A stretch of 64,000 bases of DNA from Amphibacillus marinus (GTDB lineage Bacteria; Bacillota; Bacilli; Bacillales; Amphibacillaceae). The stretch is from contig NZ_FODJ01000001.1 of the NCBI RefSeq assembly GCF_900110345.1, positions 742,648-806,647 on the forward strand. Reading direction: 5' to 3'. Of this stretch, positions 45,989 through 56,199 are shown piece after piece. The notes beneath the pieces are model-generated. The model searched no databases, had not been told where the DNA came from, and saw nothing but the letters and a program-made list of their open reading frames with translations. The first letter of the stretch is position 1, and the number at the start of each line of letters is the position of its first letter. Made by a program: the position numbers and the translations under genes.

Positions 45989-46453
45989 TCACTTTAAATA
46001 AATTCTAAATATATTCAGTTCTGCAGAAGACAGTGCAAATTCATGCTTTAATCCAAAGGACAAGTATCTATTTCCTTGACTGGGTAAATCAAAACTGTCT
46101 AAGCGTCTTGAATAGCCCCATTCATCCCTACCAAAATATATGTTTTGATAGTTCCACGGTTCGTTGCCTCCTGAAGCAGATATACCTATCCATGGTCCGT
46201 TGTCCCCTGCAGCAACATTGTACTGCCAATCTATAAACACTCTGCTAAATGCATTTGTATTAATCGGGTTTGCCAGATAAAAAAAGGCTATTGGAGCGCC
46301 TGAAGTAAAAATACACTGTAGTGAATCGCCACGGAAATTCGCTTCAGCATTCCCTCCTGAGTACCCTAAAATTGATTGATATTGCAAACCTCTCTCATAG
46401 ATTTTAAATCCATTATTACTTTGCATAACAGCTTGCATAATTATAAGTGACAT
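45989..46453 (-). CDS. Putative fibre-associated or receptor-binding protein
   Basis: 154 aa, beta-rich, starting five bases into the region after the fibre stop. Sequence such as GPWIGISASGGNEPWNYQNIYFG and the aromatic content suggest a carbohydrate-binding or tip domain. No family recognised. Its position directly after the fibre gene fits a fibre tip or assembly chaperone. Confidence 0.55.
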   Translation of the reverse strand: MSLIIMQAVMQSNNGFKIYERGLQYQSILGYSGGNAEANFRGDSLQCIFTSGAPIAFFYLANPINTNAFSRVFIDWQYNVAAGDNGPWIGISASGGNEPWNYQNIYFGRDEWGYSRRLDSFDLPSQGNRYLSFGLKHEFALSSAELNIFRIYLK

Positions 46454-46455
46454 GA

Positions 46456-48864
46456 TTATCCCACGCCCCCAACATCTACGTCACCAAACACTGCCCAAGT
46501 AGTTGAGTCTAGCTTTACCAGACCCATACATGAACCTACACCTGAACATGACGGAATATACCCTTCTTTTACCTGTAGGCCATTTGATCCCTGTGCAATT
46601 AAGTTTACGGTTTTATTAGCCGAGTTAGATAAAAGTAGTTGAGTACCCGCTGGTAAATTAGCAGCTCCACTAGCCAAGGTGACATTAGTATTACTTGATC
46701 CTGTAAACCTAATGACAACGCTTGATCCAAAATTAGTCGGGATTGTATAAGAAGTGCCAGTGACAGTTAAAACATCAGGCGGCGTCACCAGTGGCTTATC
46801 ATTAACCGTAATGCCAGATGCACCTAGAACTGATACGTTTCTTGCATTCCCACCTGAATAAGCTTCTTCATTTGTCACATCCTCTTCATCTACTACTCGC
46901 ATTTCATCGATATGTGTTGACATTCCCTGAAACATATTTACATCAAACCGTCTGTGCTGAGGCAATATTAACTTTAAGGCAAAGTATCTTCTTGAGTTAA
47001 ACGTAACCTTTACTAAATTAGCAACTGGAGTTCTTGTTTCCAAAGAGATAACCATAGCACCATCACCATTTTCTGCACAACTCACAGACACTAAAAATAA
47101 AGCAGCATCATAATGAGAAGATGAATTTGATCTTGATCCCATAATAGTACCTGCTGTTTTACTTGCAACATCTGCTCTAGCCAGCAATATATAAAAAGGT
47201 ACAGTTCCCTCATTATTGCTTGCAGGTCCTAGGTTCTTAGATGCGGCCCCCCTAAACTGATCATAAGTTGGATCAATTAATATGTTGTCAAAGCTATAGT
47301 TTTGAACGTTTCCCAAACCTACTTGTGCTGCGGTAACGTTGTGCGGGTTATTTTTTAAATTAGCATGAGTGTTAATTTTAGATTGTGCCCCTCCCGTGGT
47401 TTCCACCTGCATCCAATCTCCCCACACGCCAGCATTAGTCGTACAATTTCGGAAATACATTTGACCCCTATTAGCAGGTTGAACAGGTCGGTAATATTGC
47501 GTAGTATAACGAGTACTTGACTTTTCCGTCGTTAGCACACCGTACTGTACAGGAAAACCTAAGTCCGAATTAGCTCTAACAACACTAATCCCAACAGGAA
47601 ATTCATCTGGACCTGTATCATTACTAATTGATTCAGCAGGAAGATGATTAATTTGTTCACTGGTCACCTTATGTGGATTATTCAGATCAGCCATGTGATT
47701 TTTTACATCAATGGCAGGAAATGTCCAGCCCACATCTTTAGTCCCTTTTACAACATAAATGTTTTCAAAAATGAAGCTTCCTGTCGCTCCACTGTTGTCA
47801 ATCCTAACAGTAACTAAACCATCAGAAGGTGTTATGAATATTTCATTTTTATCGCCTATTGTAGAGCCGTTTAGATTATGACCTAATCTTATTGAAACTC
47901 TAGCATCAGCTCTTTTAGCCCCTAGAAAATACTGTGTGTTGGGTTCTAAGGATAAAAACAAACGACCTGTAATCCAACCCGCACCTTCCGTTGATATTGT
48001 AACCTTGTAATCATCTATATTAGGACTTGCCAGAGAACTAAACAGCCATTCATTACTTTTGAAACTGGGGACAAGGTTGTTTACCCCAATGCTAAAATCA
48101 GTTGTTTCAATTTCTTTCCAATCAGTCCAAGAATTTATGCTAATAGCATTCCTAAACCAAATTCCTCTTGGAGTTACACGAGAGGAGAATATTTGGTAAC
48201 CATAGCCACTCGAACTAACCTGACTAACGGTTTCTAATACACCATGCGCGGTAGGGAATCCATTTCTATTTATAATCTGTAGAGATGTAATTCCAAAAGG
48301 GTATTCAGATATACCAGATTGACCAGTTACATCTGTATTACTGGTTGGAAGTATATTTACCTGCCTCGTAGTTACATCATGGGGATTATCTTCGTTGTCA
48401 ATATGCACATCAAACTCTTGCTTGGTAGCTTGCTTAGCATTATCAACATTACCTAGCCCCACTTGCTCATTAGTGACTTGGTGAGGATTAGATCGGTTAG
48501 CAATATGACCAGCCAAATCAGCTACCTTTGCTAATCCGGCTGAAAAGATAGCCTGGGCTGTCCTTAATGGAGTCATAAAGCGCGTATTACTTTCCCCCGC
48601 TTCAGCTTCAGCCTGAGTAGCCTTATTAACTGTGACAGTAAGCGTAACATTCCCCGATCCATCAATATTAACATTACCTCGCACATCACCAGCTAGCGTA
48701 ACGGTTATAGACTCTGCCCACTTCCTCGCTTCCGCTACGGTAATCTGTCCTGACTGCAACTGTTCCACTAACTGTAGCAACTCTTCTGGTGCAACTTTAC
48801 GGTCCCACTTTAATACATCATCAAGCCCAATGACTGAGCCTACCTCCCATTGTTTATCTGCCAT
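46456..48864 (-). CDS. Tail fibre with NPH repeats and two pyocin-knob domains
   Basis: 802 aa. An N-terminal attachment region (1-110) is followed by fibre repeats of the form H....NPH.VT..QVGLGNV.N (about 120-165, 390-405 and 500-525). Two pyocin-knob-like domains (about 180-253 and 415-490) share a YPFGI/FPVGI start and a W.DW...E end. A galactose-binding-like beta domain lies between them (about 260-385). The C-terminus has a small beta domain ending GVG. This is the receptor-binding fibre that would set target range. Confidence 0.82.
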   Translation of the reverse strand: MADKQWEVGSVIGLDDVLKWDRKVAPEELLQLVEQLQSGQITVAEARKWAESITVTLAGDVRGNVNIDGSGNVTLTVTVNKATQAEAEAGESNTRFMTPLRTAQAIFSAGLAKVADLAGHIANRSNPHQVTNEQVGLGNVDNAKQATKQEFDVHIDNEDNPHDVTTRQVNILPTSNTDVTGQSGISEYPFGITSLQIINRNGFPTAHGVLETVSQVSSSGYGYQIFSSRVTPRGIWFRNAISINSWTDWKEIETTDFSIGVNNLVPSFKSNEWLFSSLASPNIDDYKVTISTEGAGWITGRLFLSLEPNTQYFLGAKRADARVSIRLGHNLNGSTIGDKNEIFITPSDGLVTVRIDNSGATGSFIFENIYVVKGTKDVGWTFPAIDVKNHMADLNNPHKVTSEQINHLPAESISNDTGPDEFPVGISVVRANSDLGFPVQYGVLTTEKSSTRYTTQYYRPVQPANRGQMYFRNCTTNAGVWGDWMQVETTGGAQSKINTHANLKNNPHNVTAAQVGLGNVQNYSFDNILIDPTYDQFRGAASKNLGPASNNEGTVPFYILLARADVASKTAGTIMGSRSNSSSHYDAALFLVSVSCAENGDGAMVISLETRTPVANLVKVTFNSRRYFALKLILPQHRRFDVNMFQGMSTHIDEMRVVDEEDVTNEEAYSGGNARNVSVLGASGITVNDKPLVTPPDVLTVTGTSYTIPTNFGSSVVIRFTGSSNTNVTLASGAANLPAGTQLLLSNSANKTVNLIAQGSNGLQVKEGYIPSCSGVGSCMGLVKLDSTTWAVFGDVDVGGVG

Positions 48865-49134
48865 CTATACCACCCTCATTCTGTATCTAAATCGTGTATC
48901 AACCTCAACTGGCACAAATAAATTTGAGTCAGACAACACGCCTGTTTCACCTAATAACTCAAGCCTAGTAATCTGACTTATGCCACTAGGGACATTAAAC
49001 TCAAGAGTCACAGTATTTTGATTGACTTCACTTAATTCAAAATCATTAACTAAAACAGAACCGTTTAACCTAACATTTATTAAATTCTCTTCATACTGAA
49101 CCGCAATTAAATTTTTTGTTAAATCAGTAATCAT
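48865..49134 (-). CDS. Small phage tail protein between baseplate and fibre genes
   Basis: 89 aa, beta-rich, matching in size and position small tail proteins found between the XkdU-like and fibre genes of Bacillaceae phages. It overlaps the preceding gene by four bases. It may link fibre to baseplate; no biochemical role is evident. Confidence 0.65.
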   Translation of the reverse strand: MITDLTKNLIAVQYEENLINVRLNGSVLVNDFELSEVNQNTVTLEFNVPSGISQITRLELLGETGVLSDSNLFVPVEVDTRFRYRMRVV

Positions 49135-49727
49135 ATTAATTCAACCTCACTTTCTGAGAGTCTCTCCTCAAGAGGTGTTCTCCCAACTCGTGCATATCCT
49201 ACACGTGCATAAGTCATTTCAAGCAAAAAAGCACGCTCGATTAAGCGTACTTGTTCGAAATGGACAGGTATTTGAATATAACGCATATTGACAGGCTTAA
49301 CCGCATTAACAGTCAAACTAACTTCTTTATACCAGTCTGACGTTGTGGCAGCACTTTCAATATAGAGTGTTTGATCATCGTAATCTAAGAACACGGCATA
49401 GTGATCATTACCGAAGATTTCACTAAGCTTTTCCACCAAGAATTTATACGTAAAGGGTGGGCGTGAAGTCATGCGGTTCAGAACCCGTAGACGCCTAAAC
49501 TCATTACTTTCATTGACTGAATCAGCAATAATGCGAAACATATCTTCGTACACCCTTAGGGCATCGTCATCACAAAGCATTACATAAGCATTATCTTGTA
49601 CACGTTGCGTATCAAGGCGTAAGTTCTCAAATATATTGCCATAGTTATGAATAAGCGCATCCATTTCTAGCACATCTTTATAAAAACTAGGTTTTAATTC
49701 CTCAAGATTAATCCGCTCAACTCTCAT
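49131..49727 (-). CDS. XkdU-like baseplate protein (DUF2313)
   Basis: 198 aa. The segments LEMDALIHNYGNIFENL and LRVLNRMTSRPPFTYKFLVEKLSEIFG resemble YmfQ/DUF2313 proteins, the gpI-like wedge component. It follows the gpJ-like gene with an 11-base overlap, the usual order J-I. Confidence 0.82.
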   Translation of the reverse strand: MRVERINLEELKPSFYKDVLEMDALIHNYGNIFENLRLDTQRVQDNAYVMLCDDDALRVYEDMFRIIADSVNESNEFRRLRVLNRMTSRPPFTYKFLVEKLSEIFGNDHYAVFLDYDDQTLYIESAATTSDWYKEVSLTVNAVKPVNMRYIQIPVHFEQVRLIERAFLLEMTYARVGYARVGRTPLEERLSESEVELI

Positions 49728-50859
49728 TTATCGTCACCTCACCTAAGAACGGCAGTTGGCTTCGATCGTTTGTCATAATTAAGTTAACATCTGCTGCTTG
49801 CTCATTAAATTCCATATTATCAATATTAGCCACACCCGGCACCTTAACTAATCCAGCTACAAGTTGACTTCGATAAACACTTAAATGGTATGCATTGGAT
49901 TCAGTAAAGGATGACCACTCCCCTCGCAAATCGACAAAGTATAGACGCATGACATCCATTAATGCTGGCCTAACTTGATCTAAATTATAGCCTGCCATCA
50001 ATGAGATAGAAAAAACTACATTAACAGTCAATGCTTCAGCAGTCGTGACCGTAATCTTATGACCGATCGGCGCTAGTCCCATCCCTTCACCCGAATAAGG
50101 GTTGGGATCAAGTAGCTCTTTTACCTTATCGATAAATGTCTGGGTAGTAATATTTAGGTCTGAATCAATAATAACAACCTTTACACTACCTGGGCCGTCC
50201 CACACCGGATAAATCTGCTGTCCGCCTATACCTTCAATTTGCCCAACATTCGTTACGTAATCAGAAAAATTTCCACCAAATGATTTTTGATTAACAAAAT
50301 TAAAGAAGCGGCTACGTAATTCGTCATCCGTTTCTTCGTTCTGCCCTGGTGTGGAAACCTCGCCTATAGTAGCAGTTGCCAGACCGTTAATATTATCTAC
50401 GGGTAATATTGGCCCATGATAAGTATTTCCTATTGCACCATCTGTGTCACATCGCAATAGAAAATTCCCTTTACTAAGCATTTGTAACACTTCAAATATT
50501 AATCCATTTGTTTCAAATGTGCTAAAGCGTGCTCCGATTGGTACATCTAAAAATTCACCATTAGTATCAAGAAATGAAGCAAGTCTTATGGCAGCTGTGC
50601 TATTAAACCTTTTAACACCATATTCAGATACTTTCAAATCAAGATATTCACCTGAAGCAGTTTGAGCAAAAATATCAAGCAAGACATTTTTAAGTTGCAT
50701 ATAAAAATCAGCAAGCTGATAACAAGAAGGCGCAAGAGCATCGTAAATAATACTTCCTTCTCTTATATCAATACCTTCAGGTACTCGATCTAAGGCTTGT
50801 TCAAGTAATGTTTCGTACGTATATTTTTCTAGAAATGTACCAAGTTCATTTATGTTCAC
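49717..50859 (-). CDS. Baseplate J-like protein (XkdT type)
   Basis: 380 aa. Characteristic of gpJ: VPEGIDIREGSIIYDALAP near the N-terminus, GAIGNTYHGPILPV, and ETDDELRSRFFNFVNQKSFGGN (about 183-204). It forms the baseplate wedge rim that triggers sheath contraction. Overlaps both neighbours. Confidence 0.93.
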   Translation of the reverse strand: MNINELGTFLEKYTYETLLEQALDRVPEGIDIREGSIIYDALAPSCYQLADFYMQLKNVLLDIFAQTASGEYLDLKVSEYGVKRFNSTAAIRLASFLDTNGEFLDVPIGARFSTFETNGLIFEVLQMLSKGNFLLRCDTDGAIGNTYHGPILPVDNINGLATATIGEVSTPGQNEETDDELRSRFFNFVNQKSFGGNFSDYVTNVGQIEGIGGQQIYPVWDGPGSVKVVIIDSDLNITTQTFIDKVKELLDPNPYSGEGMGLAPIGHKITVTTAEALTVNVVFSISLMAGYNLDQVRPALMDVMRLYFVDLRGEWSSFTESNAYHLSVYRSQLVAGLVKVPGVANIDNMEFNEQAADVNLIMTNDRSQLPFLGEVTINES

Positions 50860-51248
50860 ATTTGCACCTCACTTTCTATTGGAAATAGGCCTTCTATAGA
50901 TAGAACGGTAAAGCCCACCGCTAGAGCATTCCTTGTTTCTGAAATAATCCTGAAATCGTTAATTTCCTCAATTCGATCATCGATTAACAAAGCATCCTCT
51001 ATCGTCCGTTGAATATCTGCTCTCACAAAGTCAAAATTTTGTCCTATCAACCGATCAGATTCAATGCCATAAGTTTCAGTATATATTTCATAATTAAAGA
51101 GCTGAGTTCTAAGAATTTTTTCTACAGCTTGCCTTATTGCCTTTATACCATCAACCGTGCCTATAATTCTATTGTTATAGACTGCATAGGTTCGTGAGGG
51201 AAGGAGTGTTTCTTCAATTTCTTCATTGTGCAATTCCATTGCCATCAT
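50856..51248 (-). CDS. XkdS-like baseplate wedge protein (DUF2634, gp25-like)
   Basis: About 130 aa starting at ATG 51248 (AGGAGG at 9-nt spacing). The segment IRQAVEKILRTQLFNYEIYTETYG with EDALLIDDRIEEI is the gp25/gpW-lysozyme-like fold without lysozyme residues. It nucleates the sheath on the baseplate. Confidence 0.87.
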   Translation of the reverse strand: MMAMELHNEEIEETLLPSRTYAVYNNRIIGTVDGIKAIRQAVEKILRTQLFNYEIYTETYGIESDRLIGQNFDFVRADIQRTIEDALLIDDRIEEINDFRIISETRNALAVGFTVLSIEGLFPIESEVQM

Positions 51249-51254
51249 AGGCAA

Positions 51255-51668
51255 CTACCTCCTATCTAAGACATAATAGAGTTGTCCTTTTTGAGATCTA
51301 ATTAACGATACGTAATCGCCCACTTCCAGTGCTCTAAAGATTTGGATATTAATTAACCGACTACCCACTGTAACATCAGTAACCACATTTTGATAGGAGA
51401 CATCACTATTAACATCTATTTTACCTGCTAGAACAGGTGGTTGCACAAATCCAGTAGAAGAACTTGCTATAGTCGGTACTTCAACCTTTACACTATAGGG
51501 TTGGACATTCCTTGATAAAACCAAATGCTGCTCTGTAACTTCAAAACGATTATCCACTCTAATAATTAGTGGTTTATTCTGTGTGACTTGTCCGAATAAA
51601 ACATCAGAAAAGTCTTGTTCATTCCCTCTAGCAGCCTTAATCATCTGAGCAATTCTCTCACCAGCCAT
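51255..51668 (-). CDS. XkdR-like protein (DUF2577), probable baseplate spike component
   Basis: 137 aa. N-terminal helix (MIKAARGNEQDFSDVLFGQV) and then an OB-like beta region. DUF2577 proteins occupy the gpV/spike position in PBSX-like tails, and no other spike gene is seen here. Confidence 0.82.
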   Translation of the reverse strand: MAGERIAQMIKAARGNEQDFSDVLFGQVTQNKPLIIRVDNRFEVTEQHLVLSRNVQPYSVKVEVPTIASSSTGFVQPPVLAGKIDVNSDVSYQNVVTDVTVGSRLINIQIFRALEVGDYVSLIRSQKGQLYYVLDRR

Positions 51669-51670
51669 TG

Positions 51671-52636
51671 TTACACCACCTTTAGATCAATTGACATTTC
51701 GTGAGTTTTTCCCCAACTATGGGTACACTTAGAAACAATCGCCAATTTAGGTTTCCCCAACCCCTCACTTTCAAGGTCCTTAAATTGCAGAACTATACCA
51801 GATCCAGCGGAGATTTCTTTTACACCCAAGCAGTCTATCCTAAAAGTTTTATTAACTACTTTTAATGCCTGCAGCATTTTATTAGCTTGACTAGCAATCT
51901 GCGCAGGGTTTAAATCGCCATTAACTGATTCGTGATATTGGAGCTTACCCCACTTTGTTTCAAGTGATGAATCACGCACAAGGTAAACCTCACGTTTATT
52001 TGTTTCTTTATTTTCCATTGATAATTTAACAACATTGTAAGAGTCATCAATACTAGACTCATAACTGTAGCTAGTTGCCATACTAAGATCACCAATTACA
52101 AGGCTAGTAATTAAGCTGTTAAGAGAGATGTGCTCTAATGTCCCAAAGTTATCGCGAATGATATACCATAATCCATGGTTAACTAATGTTTGATCAAGTG
52201 CATCTTGAATCATAGCAAAATAGCTTTTTTTATCCTGAATGGCAGGAGTACAGCTATATCTACTTGCATTAACAATCCGGAACGGTAAATTGTTTAGTCT
52301 GCATATATGGGTAAAAACCTCATGACTAGGTAATGCACCAAAAACTACAGTATCGGTATTTTGCAAATAACGCAGACGGTCATAGGCAGTAATCGACCAT
52401 AACCCTTCTGACTTTGCTTTCTTAAATACCCTCCCATAAAAAATATTACGGCCTTCAAATTTAAACCGAATAATATCACCCTCGCTAACGGAAACATCAT
52501 TATGTTGAAGAAGATTAAAGGTAAATTTTCCTGGCTGAAAATCAACATCTGTAGACCATTCAATATTTGATGCAAGCTCTCCAATATCAAAGGTACGTCC
52601 ATTGTTAATGTTCTGAATTAAAAACTCAATATTCAT
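51671..52636 (-). CDS. XkdQ-like baseplate hub protein (gpD/gp27-like)
   Basis: 321 aa. Starts NIEFLIQNINNGRTFDIGEL and contains TAYDRLRYLQNTDT (about 84-97) typical of XkdQ/hub proteins, with the ESVNGDLNPAQIASQANKML segment in the last third. It joins the tube to the spike. Confidence 0.87.
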   Translation of the reverse strand: MNIEFLIQNINNGRTFDIGELASNIEWSTDVDFQPGKFTFNLLQHNDVSVSEGDIIRFKFEGRNIFYGRVFKKAKSEGLWSITAYDRLRYLQNTDTVVFGALPSHEVFTHICRLNNLPFRIVNASRYSCTPAIQDKKSYFAMIQDALDQTLVNHGLWYIIRDNFGTLEHISLNSLITSLVIGDLSMATSYSYESSIDDSYNVVKLSMENKETNKREVYLVRDSSLETKWGKLQYHESVNGDLNPAQIASQANKMLQALKVVNKTFRIDCLGVKEISAGSGIVLQFKDLESEGLGKPKLAIVSKCTHSWGKTHEMSIDLKVV

Positions 52637-52638
52637 TC

Positions 52639-53343
52639 TTAATCCACCCTTCTAACACTACTAGCTGTTACCCAGCCACGCCAGCCACCATTTAAATTGG
52701 TAACATGATAAGGGCATTTACGCCCTTTCTTGATAAAGTTAACCTTACGTCTAGCATTTTTCTCAGTTTGCCCTGGTCCTGCACCATAAGAATCACGATG
52801 TAAACGACCATTAACAATAACCGTACTACCGGTAGTAACTTGCTTGTTAGTTGATTTACTTTTAGTAGGTTTCTTTGTGACTTTAGGTGTCGTTGGACGC
52901 GATACCTGCTGTACAACCTTTACAAACTTAGCATCATAGGGGCGATATTCTTTAAGTGTGATCGAAAAGTAAACATCATTTTCTTCACCTGCACGATACT
53001 CATACTCAAAGCTTTCAATTGATACTAAAGTATTAATAAGTGTATGAGTAATAACAAAACGACAAGGCTTTTTTTGACGTCTAATCTTCTCAATTAAATC
53101 AATGTACCGTTTCGGGTTCCAGAACTTATTTTTTGTTCTAACATAGCTGGCATGACGAAAACCGGGGAAGAAGCTTTCAAAAGTCATTTCTCCTAAACTT
53201 GTAATGCCTAATACGTTTATTTCACCAAGACCAACTATTTCGGTGCTTTCGTTGCTAGAGTTCTTACTAAATACTACCGATTCTGGGTTAACAGGAAAGT
53301 GGGCTATTTGCCCACTATATTCAATAAAAAAACCAATGGCCAT
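52639..53343 (-). CDS. XkdP-like tail protein with C-terminal SH3-like domain
   Basis: 234 aa. Residues 1-140 match the XkdP/gp53-like baseplate-tube initiator (IAHFPVNPESV, IEKIRRQKKPCRFVIT, ITLKEYRPY). A Lys/Thr/Pro-rich linker (about 150-172) leads to a C-terminal SH3-like wall-binding domain ending GWVTASSVRRVD. PBSX XkdP has LysM here, so the wall-binding part has been exchanged. Confidence 0.82.
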   Translation of the reverse strand: MAIGFFIEYSGQIAHFPVNPESVVFSKNSSNESTEIVGLGEINVLGITSLGEMTFESFFPGFRHASYVRTKNKFWNPKRYIDLIEKIRRQKKPCRFVITHTLINTLVSIESFEYEYRAGEENDVYFSITLKEYRPYDAKFVKVVQQVSRPTTPKVTKKPTKSKSTNKQVTTGSTVIVNGRLHRDSYGAGPGQTEKNARRKVNFIKKGRKCPYHVTNLNGGWRGWVTASSVRRVD

Positions 53344-53358
53344 ACAGTATAGCCCCCT

Positions 53359-55971
53359 TTACGCTAAATTAGTTGCTGCGGCTGCTTCAATAAGAATCTC
53401 CATCTCCTCCAGTAATTTCTTCGCATCTTGTTCCTTATTATTGGAGCCATAAAGATTAACTGTTGCATTTGGTGATAACTGTTGATAACGTATAATAAAG
53501 TTTCGTTCGGCAATGTCACGTAAGTATTTCAAGTCTTCATCATTAATGGAGACTTCAGATTTTATCTTACCAATGTCACCTATTTCTTTTCCTTTACCAA
53601 TTTTGTCACCTGTTCCATCTCCTATATTACCTAAGCTATTTGTACTAGGAGAAAGACCTAAATCACCAGACATTTTACTAGTAAGACTATCCATAAAGCC
53701 GTTAGCGTTATTACCTAGATTTGAACCTTTTTCATAAGCTTTGTTGAATGCATCATTAGGATTTTTTAATTTATCTCCTACCTTACTTAAACCATCCATT
53801 TCTAAATATTTAAAGCGCTTATACTGAATCTGCTCAGGCTCGTCACCTGGATCGAAATGATCTACTAATCCTCGTATTTGATCACCTAATTCTGCAGAAG
53901 ATCCGAAATTATCCATTGTTGAGATTTTGCCTAAACTAATACCTGGGATTTCATTTATTGCGTCGATTAACCAATTAATACCTTTAATAGCCATATTCGC
54001 TCCATTAACAAAGGCATTAGCTAAAGCAAGACCTGTCTCACCAGATCCTTCTGCAAGTTTTGCAAAGATATCTAGAATGAATGTAATCATTGCATGCGCT
54101 GCTTTTCTAACATTATAAATGGAGTTGTTCCATGAATTAGCAAAGAATTCAGCTGCTGCCAATGCTAAATTAGCTATACCTATCAATCCATTAGTAACTA
54201 ATTGGAATAAAAATTCAAATATCCCAACTAATATAATAATAACGTCATAAATAAGCACACCTAGAAAAGCAAATGTACCCGCTATAAATCCCAATATGTC
54301 ACTTGCAGTAATACCTAGACTTTCAAAAAAATTAACAAGTGCCATGATCAATAAAATCATTAAAATAATTGGCCAGTTCGCAATTGCCCAGGAAATAGCA
54401 ACTATAAGTGCAACTGTTGCAATAACTACTCCTAGAATTGTGAAAAAAGTCATGACCTTTTCTATGTTCTCTTGCAGCCAAGTCAGCCCAATAACAATGA
54501 AGGCAAACACCCAACTCGCTACCTCAGCCAACATTACAAACCCTGTACTAATGCTCTCAAAAATTTGTTGACCTACATCACTATTAATAAAGGCATTAAA
54601 AGACTCAATTAGAGGCATAAAAGCGTATAGAGCAATGTTCTTTGTTTGCGCCCACATTTCTCCCCATGTCATGGGGATCTCTTGAAATTTATTATTAATG
54701 TCAGTTGCAGCAGCAAACATTGCATCTTTAAAAAGCTGTGCTGAAAGCTGCCCTTCGTCAGCAATACCGCTCAATTCACTTTTTGTAATACCTAAATGAT
54801 TTGTAATAGCATCAACTATCATAGGGGCATCGGTCATGATAGAATTAAGTTCTTGCCCACTTAAGACACCTTTCTGTAGTGCTTGAGCAAGCTGCGTCAT
54901 GGAAGACTTCTGCTCCTCTGCACTCGCACCACCAGCTTTGAATGATTTCTGTAGCAAGTTTGTGAAGCCAACTACCTCGTCATTGTTAGCAAACAATCCA
55001 CCAGAGGTTTGTGCTACTTTAGCAACAAAAGCTGCTGTCTCTTGCCAAGGTGTTCTTGCGTCTATGCTACTGGCCATAATATTATCATTTAATTGATCTA
55101 AGGATTGGTCAGAATTTGTAATATTACTCACACGTCTCATTGACTGGGTAATTAAATCAGCTTGACTTGCAGCAGCTCCAAGTAACTGGGCAAACTGGCG
55201 AACAGTTTTAATTGCATTACCTATTCCCTTTAAAAAGGATAGACCATTGAATTTCTGTTGCCCTTTCGCAGTTGTCTGTATCGCCGTCCTGAGCTGGTAC
55301 TGCTTTTTAATTGCTTGTCCAATAATTGGGATTAACGATACCCATGCTCCTGGTAAACGTGCAGCAGAACTTGTTAAACGGCCGATAAATCCTAATGATC
55401 GTCCAATTACTTGCCCAAAGCGACTCTGCGCAAGTGCACTCTGAGTAATATGGTCTTTTACCCTTGAAATATGATAGCTTAAGGCAATAATAGGTGGACT
55501 TGTTTGTTTAAAGCGATTAATTAACATTTGAGCATACTCTGCTGCTCGTTGAAGCTTCGTCTGTTGCAGATTCAATCCTTTATTATTACCTAAGCTGCTC
55601 TGTAATTGAATCATTTGTCCCATACTAGATCTTAAAACAAGAAGCATACTAGCGTACCTATTAGCCCCAATACTAATACGCTGATAAGATAATTCAAGTT
55701 GACTAAGGGAACTGGCATGATTCATTAATGATAAATCATTATTATCGTCTACCCCACCAGTACAGATCTCTCTACTCATGAAATCTATTTGATTTGCTTT
55801 ATCAAAACCCTGACTTAAGGGTGTTGGCGCTGAATTACAACCCTTATCTAAAACAACTTGAAATTTCTCAAAATTATCTATCGCATTAGCTAAACCTTTG
55901 TTAAACTGTTGGATTACACTACCAAAAGATTCAAAAAGTTTTATGCTTCTTGCAATTGCATTATTATCCAT
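53359..55971 (-). CDS. Tail tape measure protein (XkdO-like)
   Basis: 870 aa. Helical N-terminal part, then the tape-measure motif region TPWQETAAFVAKVAQTSGGL, TQLAQALQKGVLSGQELNSI and MTWGEMWAQTKNIA (about 305-450). About four hydrophobic segments follow (about 480-620), and a glycine/asparagine-rich tail. It sets tail length and enters the target membrane. It is the longest gene of the module and begins just after the frameshift product of the chaperone genes. Confidence 0.9.
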   Translation of the reverse strand: MDNNAIARSIKLFESFGSVIQQFNKGLANAIDNFEKFQVVLDKGCNSAPTPLSQGFDKANQIDFMSREICTGGVDDNNDLSLMNHASSLSQLELSYQRISIGANRYASMLLVLRSSMGQMIQLQSSLGNNKGLNLQQTKLQRAAEYAQMLINRFKQTSPPIIALSYHISRVKDHITQSALAQSRFGQVIGRSLGFIGRLTSSAARLPGAWVSLIPIIGQAIKKQYQLRTAIQTTAKGQQKFNGLSFLKGIGNAIKTVRQFAQLLGAAASQADLITQSMRRVSNITNSDQSLDQLNDNIMASSIDARTPWQETAAFVAKVAQTSGGLFANNDEVVGFTNLLQKSFKAGGASAEEQKSSMTQLAQALQKGVLSGQELNSIMTDAPMIVDAITNHLGITKSELSGIADEGQLSAQLFKDAMFAAATDINNKFQEIPMTWGEMWAQTKNIALYAFMPLIESFNAFINSDVGQQIFESISTGFVMLAEVASWVFAFIVIGLTWLQENIEKVMTFFTILGVVIATVALIVAISWAIANWPIILMILLIMALVNFFESLGITASDILGFIAGTFAFLGVLIYDVIIILVGIFEFLFQLVTNGLIGIANLALAAAEFFANSWNNSIYNVRKAAHAMITFILDIFAKLAEGSGETGLALANAFVNGANMAIKGINWLIDAINEIPGISLGKISTMDNFGSSAELGDQIRGLVDHFDPGDEPEQIQYKRFKYLEMDGLSKVGDKLKNPNDAFNKAYEKGSNLGNNANGFMDSLTSKMSGDLGLSPSTNSLGNIGDGTGDKIGKGKEIGDIGKIKSEVSINDEDLKYLRDIAERNFIIRYQQLSPNATVNLYGSNNKEQDAKKLLEEMEILIEAAAATNLA

Positions 55972-55974
55972 ATT

Positions 55975-56199
55975 TTACCTCCTTCCCCTTTTGCCTCGAG
56001 ATGGTCGAGAGCGTGAAGCACTCTGGCGGCTTTTCATTTGACGGTCTTCTTCTTTTTCTCGTTTAATGCGTTCATCAACAAAAGCAAACACAAGAGCCTT
56101 CTCACGCATCGACATTTTGCCGAGTTTTGAAGGCTCCCACTTAAATTTATGAAGACAGTAATAGGCATAATTAAATTCCCCATCACCGTCATTTAGTCG
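55975..56199 (-). CDS. Tail assembly chaperone extension, translated by -1 frameshift
   Basis: 75 codons with no start codon of their own, in the -1 frame after the slippery site at the end of the XkdN-like gene. Translation gives RLNDGDGEFNYAYYCLHKFKW..., then a charged helix (MSMREKALVFAFVDERIKREK) and an Arg/Ser-rich tail ending RGKRGRR. The YAYYCLH motif is typical of gpG-T/gpE' extensions. It would be made only as a 207-aa fusion that bridges the tape measure to the tube subunits. The stop overlaps the ribosome binding site of the tape-measure gene. Confidence 0.85.
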   Translation of the reverse strand, partial: RLNDGDGEFNYAYYCLHKFKWEPSKLGKMSMREKALVFAFVDERIKREKEEDRQMKSRQSASRSRPSRGKRGRR

